A stretch of 64,000 nucleotides of DNA, taken from the NCBI RefSeq assembly GCF_026213295.1, contig NC_079422.1, positions 19,737,325 through 19,801,324 on the forward strand. Reading direction: 5' to 3'. The notes beneath the pieces are model-generated. The model was not told the DNA's origin, searched no databases, and was given only the letters and a program-made list of their open reading frames with translations. Shown here piece by piece: positions 60,281 through 64,000 of this stretch (position 1 is its first letter; every line of letters begins with the position of its first letter). The DNA is from Gadus chalcogrammus. Lineage: Eukaryota; Chordata; Actinopteri; Gadiformes; Gadidae. Position numbers and translations under genes: made by a program.

Positions 60281-63203
60281 AGACACACACACACACAACA
60301 AACATACAGACACACACACACACAGAGACAAACAACGAAAACACAGGGGCACAGTGAAAGTGGAATCGAAGAGAATAAATGAGAAATGGTAACCGGAGAG
60401 GGGGAGAGGGGGAGAGTGGGTGAGGCTGAGGGGGAGAGGGGTGAGGGAAGGTTGGCAGGGATTGAATGAGAAAAGGAAAGTGAAGGAGAGGAGGAGAAGA
60501 AGAAGGGAAGGTAGCGAGGGAAGATTGAGTGAGTGGAGGGGCAGGGTAGAAGCAATAAGGTGGATAGATGAGAAGTCAGAGTGAGGAGGAGGAGGAGGAA
60601 TGTGAGGAAGAGGGGATGGAGAAGTAGCCAGACTTTTTAAGTCGACCCGAGACTTGATGCATCCGTCTTCGGAGCCAATAGTTAATTCGCCCTCTCATGC
60701 ATGAGACGGCTCGCAGATTGATTGATTGACAGGAGGTCCGGCACAAAATAAATGAAAGTGGCCGACAGCGAGAAGACAGCGAGAGGAGAGGAGGAGGAAG
60801 AGGAGGAGGATGGATAGGAGGAGGAGAAAGAAGAGGATGAGCATGAAGAGGATGAAGAAGAGGAGAATGAAGAGGAGGATGAAGAGGAGAAAGAAGAGGA
60901 GGATGAAGAAGGGAAGGGAGTGAATGATTTTGTAAACTTTGATTTTTAACTTACCGGAAAGAAGGAACTCCATGTTGCTGTCAGTGAGGGTCGCGTTGAC
61001 TTTGCCCGAGGAGGCGTTGAAGCTGGTGACTGTCAGGCTCATTGGCTGCTTCTGCCCCTTGTAGTCGTACGAGCCTTTCCACAGGAAGTGAGGCGCGAAC
61101 ACGTCGTCCGGGACTGGGGAAGGCGGAATCAAACATGGGAGGAATAATCACTACCGGTTACCGTTTGGGTCGGAGCGCCGGAACGACGCAATACACACCT
61201 AGACATTTTGTGTTCACTCACTGGTAAACAAGTTAAGCTACTCAAGGAGCAACACAAATATAATTACTTTATACTGAGGACTTTTCTTGGATTTTGGTTT
61301 ACATCGAATAATCGTACTTTTCCATGTTTAGGGTTGGACAAAAGAATTGTCCTAAATTTTTTCGTCAAGTTAAGCTTAAGGTTCTAACTTTCTTTTTCAT
61401 TGACTGATTATTACGGATCTGTCACATAGATACGTATATCAAACTCATATCCATAATCTATACCTTTGCAATTATCATACATCATTTTCATGATGTATGA
61501 TATGGCATGTTTGCACCCACGCAATGCTTGGTAAGTACCTTATTTATTTCTGAAATCCAATCTGTCGATAAGCATCTTTTAATTATCTCTGCATGGGCTT
61601 AGGATGTTCGGATATTGTCTCATTGTGATTATAATCACAACTGACAATATCTATATTGACCGGGAGCCCCATCAACAGTAGAGACATTGAACTGAATGGT
61701 TTGTTTTTTCCGCGTGTAAAACAACTAAAAATTTGTAAAAACAAGCTCTGACTTGTTACAAACTTAGAATACCAGCTCTGAAATTAGTCATCATTTCTGA
61801 GCTGCGGCCTGATGTCATCATCAACACAGACCATGGCGGCCCTCATCGGTAATGGGAATTAAATTATTATTCTTAACGTTTTCCCAGATTTTTCAACATA
61901 CAATTTAATATTTAACAATGTGGTCGATTCCATTACATTTATCTCTGAATAAAGCAATTCTCGGAATGGTCCAGGCAATCGTAAAGCCAAACCTTCCTTG
62001 GGGCGTCCATGACTTACCCCCCGCAGAGTTAACTCACAGCGTTAGTGCTCTGTATCTGATTAACTCCAAGAAGAAGAAGGGAAGAGGCCGCCTTGAAGCG
62101 AACAGCGAGACACTTCCTGTGACGGTAGGGGCCAATTTGTTCAAAGTCCTCCCCGAGGCTATAAGGGTCTTCAAACGGGGGCCACTCGGGTCGTACAGTG
62201 TACTGTTGATTACAGGCCCTGTTACGGCGTGACTCCCGTGTTCAGTCTGTGCTTACAGTCTGCCCCGGTGACACACTCAGGTAGAACGGAATGTTCCATC
62301 TCACGCCGAGAGACAACTGGAGCGGGGCGCGGAATACCCGCTCATTATATCGTTGGAAGGGGCCATAACAGGACGCAGACCCCCGCGGACCCCCCCCCCC
62401 CCCCCCCCCCCTCGTGCCCGGTCCCTTTATGGCCGGTGAAGTGCGCGTGTGGGCGAGTGACCGTGTTCTGTACTGTATTATCCATGTCATAATGCAGTAT
62501 CAAAATATGCTTGCCACATCCTTAAAAGTGTACTTGGGGTGAGTCGTGGTGTAAAATAATTTGATTCTTTATTGGGAGCATCATTTGATACGAGGCAATC
62601 GGTCTACAGATCGAGCACGCAACCAAACACCTAAGGTAGCACTGTTTGATAGGGTAGCATGGAACGATAGACTCTGACCGGGGTAGCATAGATTAGCAGA
62701 ACAATGTATGCAACTAAAAAATGCTCCCTTATGTGTTTGGTAGCGTATTGAATCTGCAGTCCCATTTCCTCTATCGTCTTGCACATGCGCAGAATCATGA
62801 GTTATGTTGTTCCCTGCACATATATTTTTTATATTTTTGGCATATTGCGTTTAGTATTCAGCAGGTTTTACTTTTGAACATTTATATTTGTTTATATTGG
62901 TTGTTCTTCACTGTTATATTTGCAGTGTTTGCTATTGCTGGAGGTGCAATTTCCTGAGGGAACCATCCCGAGGGATTAATAAAGTTCTTACCCATCTCTC
63001 TATCTATCTAGGTGGCACAATTTGACAGGTAGCATAAATTGGCAGAGCGATGACAGCGGAGGAGGAGGCGGTATCCGGCGGACACGGCGGTCTCCGGCGG
63101 ACACGGCGGTCACTGGCGGACACGGCAGCTGGCTCACCATTTATCTTGGGGCTGGCCGTCCCCTGCATCGGCTTGGCGCTCTTCTCCTGCGACTTGGAGC
63201 CGG
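55241..63203 (-). CDS. csmd3: csmd3-like, CUB and Sushi multiple domains protein (C-terminal six exons)
   Basis: Minus-strand exons 63203-63138, 61113-60955, 60144-60029, 59049-58962, 56944-56803 and 55406-55241, all in phase, give 244 complete codons plus stop. The encoded part is a short linker, the membrane-proximal domain ([73 protein letters not shown]), one TM helix ([19 protein letters not shown]) and a cytoplasmic tail with FENPMY ending [12 protein letters not shown] proteins are giant type I membrane proteins expressed in brain and linked to dendrite development and complement control. The tail ([25 protein letters not shown]) fits my recollection of CSMD3 better than CSMD1 or CSMD2. 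The sushi and CUB repeats lie beyond the right edge. Confidence 0.93.
55439..55625 (+). repeat. AC/CAGA-rich repeat
   Basis: AC, then degenerate CAGACAGACAGACACGCA units. It reads as a UG tract about 30 nt upstream of the last csmd3 acceptor. Confidence 0.92.
56361..56717. repeat. tandem duplication, ~180-bp unit
   Basis: Copies 56361-56536 and 56537-56717 share GCATGTTATTTGG at the start and ACCAATATTCTTATTT then CCTCTACTT at the end, with moderate divergence between. Both lie in the last csmd3 intron. Confidence 0.9.
56803..56944 (-). CDS. csmd3: csmd3 exon (transmembrane helix)
   Basis: [20 protein letters not shown], then the helix [20 protein letters not shown] and LYKQ, ending AG|gtaatg (phase 2). 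The NVT and NSS sites are possible N-glycosylation sites just outside the membrane. Confidence 0.95.
57150..57477. repeat. tandem duplication containing (GAT)n arrays
   Basis: Unit 1 (57150-57268) and unit 2 (57269-57477) each run CTTGGATGGA, ACTCTGAATTA, a GAT array, then CTTTAAGGATG(C/G). The GAT array is expanded in unit 2. A third unit start occurs at 57478. Confidence 0.85.
58962..59049 (-). CDS. csmd3: csmd3 exon (membrane-proximal domain)
   Basis: [20 protein letters not shown] then YGQFGLQRL, ending G|gtacgt. [12 protein letters not shown] is strongly conserved among CSMD proteins. Confidence 0.95.
59793..59990 (+). repeat. GT-rich degenerate repeat
   Basis: GTGTGTG with GCGC and TGCATG variants. 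It lies near the donor side of a csmd3 intron, where it reads AC-rich in the transcript. Confidence 0.88.
60029..60144 (-). CDS. csmd3: csmd3 exon (membrane-proximal domain)
   Basis: [20 protein letters not shown], then [18 protein letters not shown], ending TTC|gtgagt (phase 0). The acceptor tgtgtgtag lacks a normal pyrimidine tract and is preceded by UG repeats. Confidence 0.94.
60148..60345 (+). repeat. AC repeat with GTCACAACGTCAA spacers
   Basis: Three AC blocks separated by a near-identical AGTCACAACGTCAAACAC spacer. In the transcript it is a UG tract ending at the acceptor of exon 60144. Confidence 0.94.
60372..60925 (+). repeat. GA/GGA/GAAGA purine-rich tract
   Basis: Two purine-rich blocks (60385-60620 and 60770-60920). 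They form a long pyrimidine tract in the csmd3 transcript, just after a donor. Confidence 0.9.
60955..61113 (-). CDS. csmd3: csmd3 exon (membrane-proximal domain)
   Basis: [20 protein letters not shown], then [20 protein letters not shown] and [12 protein letters not shown], ending G|gtaagt. The LWKGSY and KQPMxLTVTSFN blocks are CSMD-specific. Confidence 0.95.
62391..62411 (+). repeat. poly-C run (21)
   Basis: About 21 uninterrupted C. Confidence 0.93.
62810..63012 (+). mobile_element. LINE/SINE 3' end with (TCTA)n tail
   Basis: The AT-rich end reads TTTGTTTATATTGGTTGTTC, then GAGGGATTAATAAAGTTCTT and ends in TCTCTATCTATCTA, the common form of teleost retroposon 3' ends. The clade was not determined. 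Confidence 0.55.
63138..63203 (-). CDS. csmd3: csmd3 exon (linker after the last sushi domain)
   Basis: 66 nt between ctgcccacag and ATG|gtgagc, reading [20 protein letters not shown] plus Asn. It begins and ends in phases that join the neighbours (the 3' G plus TC gives Val of VPDDVF). Low-complexity basic linker; identity rests on splice sites and phase rather than strong conservation. Confidence 0.75.
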
Positions 63204-64000
63204 CTGTGGGCAGACGGAAGGAGAGAACGGATGTCACACACACCGAAGAAACAAATAAGAGAAACAAAATGGACGGTCAGCGATGGCTGAGCGACCCCGG
63301 GGCGTGCTAAACCAACCACACACACACACACAGCGTCGGCGATTTAACACGGCCTCGGTGGTTTCGTGTGTACGGTGGCGCGCATTAAAAAATTAAAACG
63401 ACAAACAACAAATCATCGATATTTGCATGCTGCGCACAATGGGAGTGCATAGTGACTTTTAATCAACTCCTTTTGTCTGCGCGGTCTCATCATTGAGCGG
63501 TGTGGCGCCAGAGTGTGCGACTGCGTTTCTCATTGTGACACTCACGGCGGCAAAATGAATATGCATGAAACGACGGAGGTTGACTAAATGCCGGTTTGGA
63601 GCGCGATTCAACCCCGCAAACAACCCACAAAAGAAGCTTTCACCGCCGTAGACATGGCAGCGGTTCACAGACCGTGGCCGAGAGGTCGGTGAGAGGCACG
63701 CGCTGACCCACACAACACAGCACAACACAACACAACGCACTCCGACCAATTATTCCGCCTCTCCGACCCTTTTAGGGGGAACACCACGCCGGTACCCACA
63801 CCGTTGGCGGAGTGCAGCGCCAACGGAGCCATGAGGTGGGGTACAAAGCCGCCGCCAGACTCGTACACCGCGGTCTAACGTGGAGGGAGAGGGACGCCGG
63901 GGGCAGGTGAGGGAGGGGGGCTGTGGAGGGTGAGGAGGGGTGAGGGGGGTGGGAGGGTGAGGAGGTTGGGGAGGGATATGGGGTGAGGAAGGATGGGGAG

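Noticed and set aside
63790..63875. Possible further csmd3 exon reading YESGGGFVPHLMAPLALHSAN on the minus strand
   Set aside because: It has a plausible acceptor and donor and compatible phase, but it is not a sushi domain, which is what should precede the linker exon; left as unsupported.

Overview
This window is nuclear DNA from a vertebrate, almost certainly a teleost. Genes are split into short exons with GT-AG introns. Interspersed repeats are of fish type: L2-like LINE 3' ends ending in the tail CGCTTTGGATAAAAG, a tRNA-headed SINE, TTAA-ended inverted-repeat elements and a hAT-like element. Dinucleotide repeats are extremely dense and long; at least eleven near-pure AC/GT tracts exceed about 75 bp. 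That density, with many long poly-G/poly-C runs, is what one expects of codfishes (Gadiformes), but the species is an inference.

Three protein-coding genes are supported. (1) Positions 1558-23902, + strand: the 3' two thirds of ankib1, an Ariadne-type RBR E3 ubiquitin ligase. Twelve exons in consistent phase give 741 codons plus stop, covering the IBR, the RING2 with its catalytic cysteine, the Ariadne helical region, a UIM-like motif and a long low-complexity tail. The ankyrin repeats and RING1 lie off the left edge. (2) Positions 27326-34453, - strand: a complete ten-coding-exon gene for a seven-TM TMBIM/Lifeguard protein of 312 residues, best called tmbim7-like from family features and its position next to ankib1, with a probable noncoding first exon ending at 35253. 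(3) Positions 55241-63203, - strand: the last six exons of a CSMD-family gene, best matching csmd3, encoding the membrane-proximal region, TM helix and cytoplasmic tail. The CUB and sushi repeats lie off the right edge.

ankib1 and tmbim7 converge tail to tail. Their poly(A) signals sit 12 bp apart near 26.36 kb in a nearly palindromic arrangement. From about 35.4 to 52.8 kb I see no gene, only repeats and unique noncoding DNA. From about 52.8 to 55.24 kb the sequence is probably the 3' UTR of csmd3.

The most interesting signals are in the introns. The first complete ankib1 intron (1725-3384) has a 134-bp AC tract 11 nt after the donor and a 108-bp GT tract 11 nt before the first exonic base. 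This is a complementary AC/GU pair able to fold the intron ends together. Several other acceptors (tmbim7 30812, csmd3 60145 and 55407) are preceded by UG repeats instead of a normal pyrimidine tract. Exon 13832-13977 of ankib1 is bracketed by poly-C runs, with a 17-C run forming its acceptor tract. I found no evidence of an undescribed multi-gene system; the novelty here lies in repeat architecture and RNA processing.
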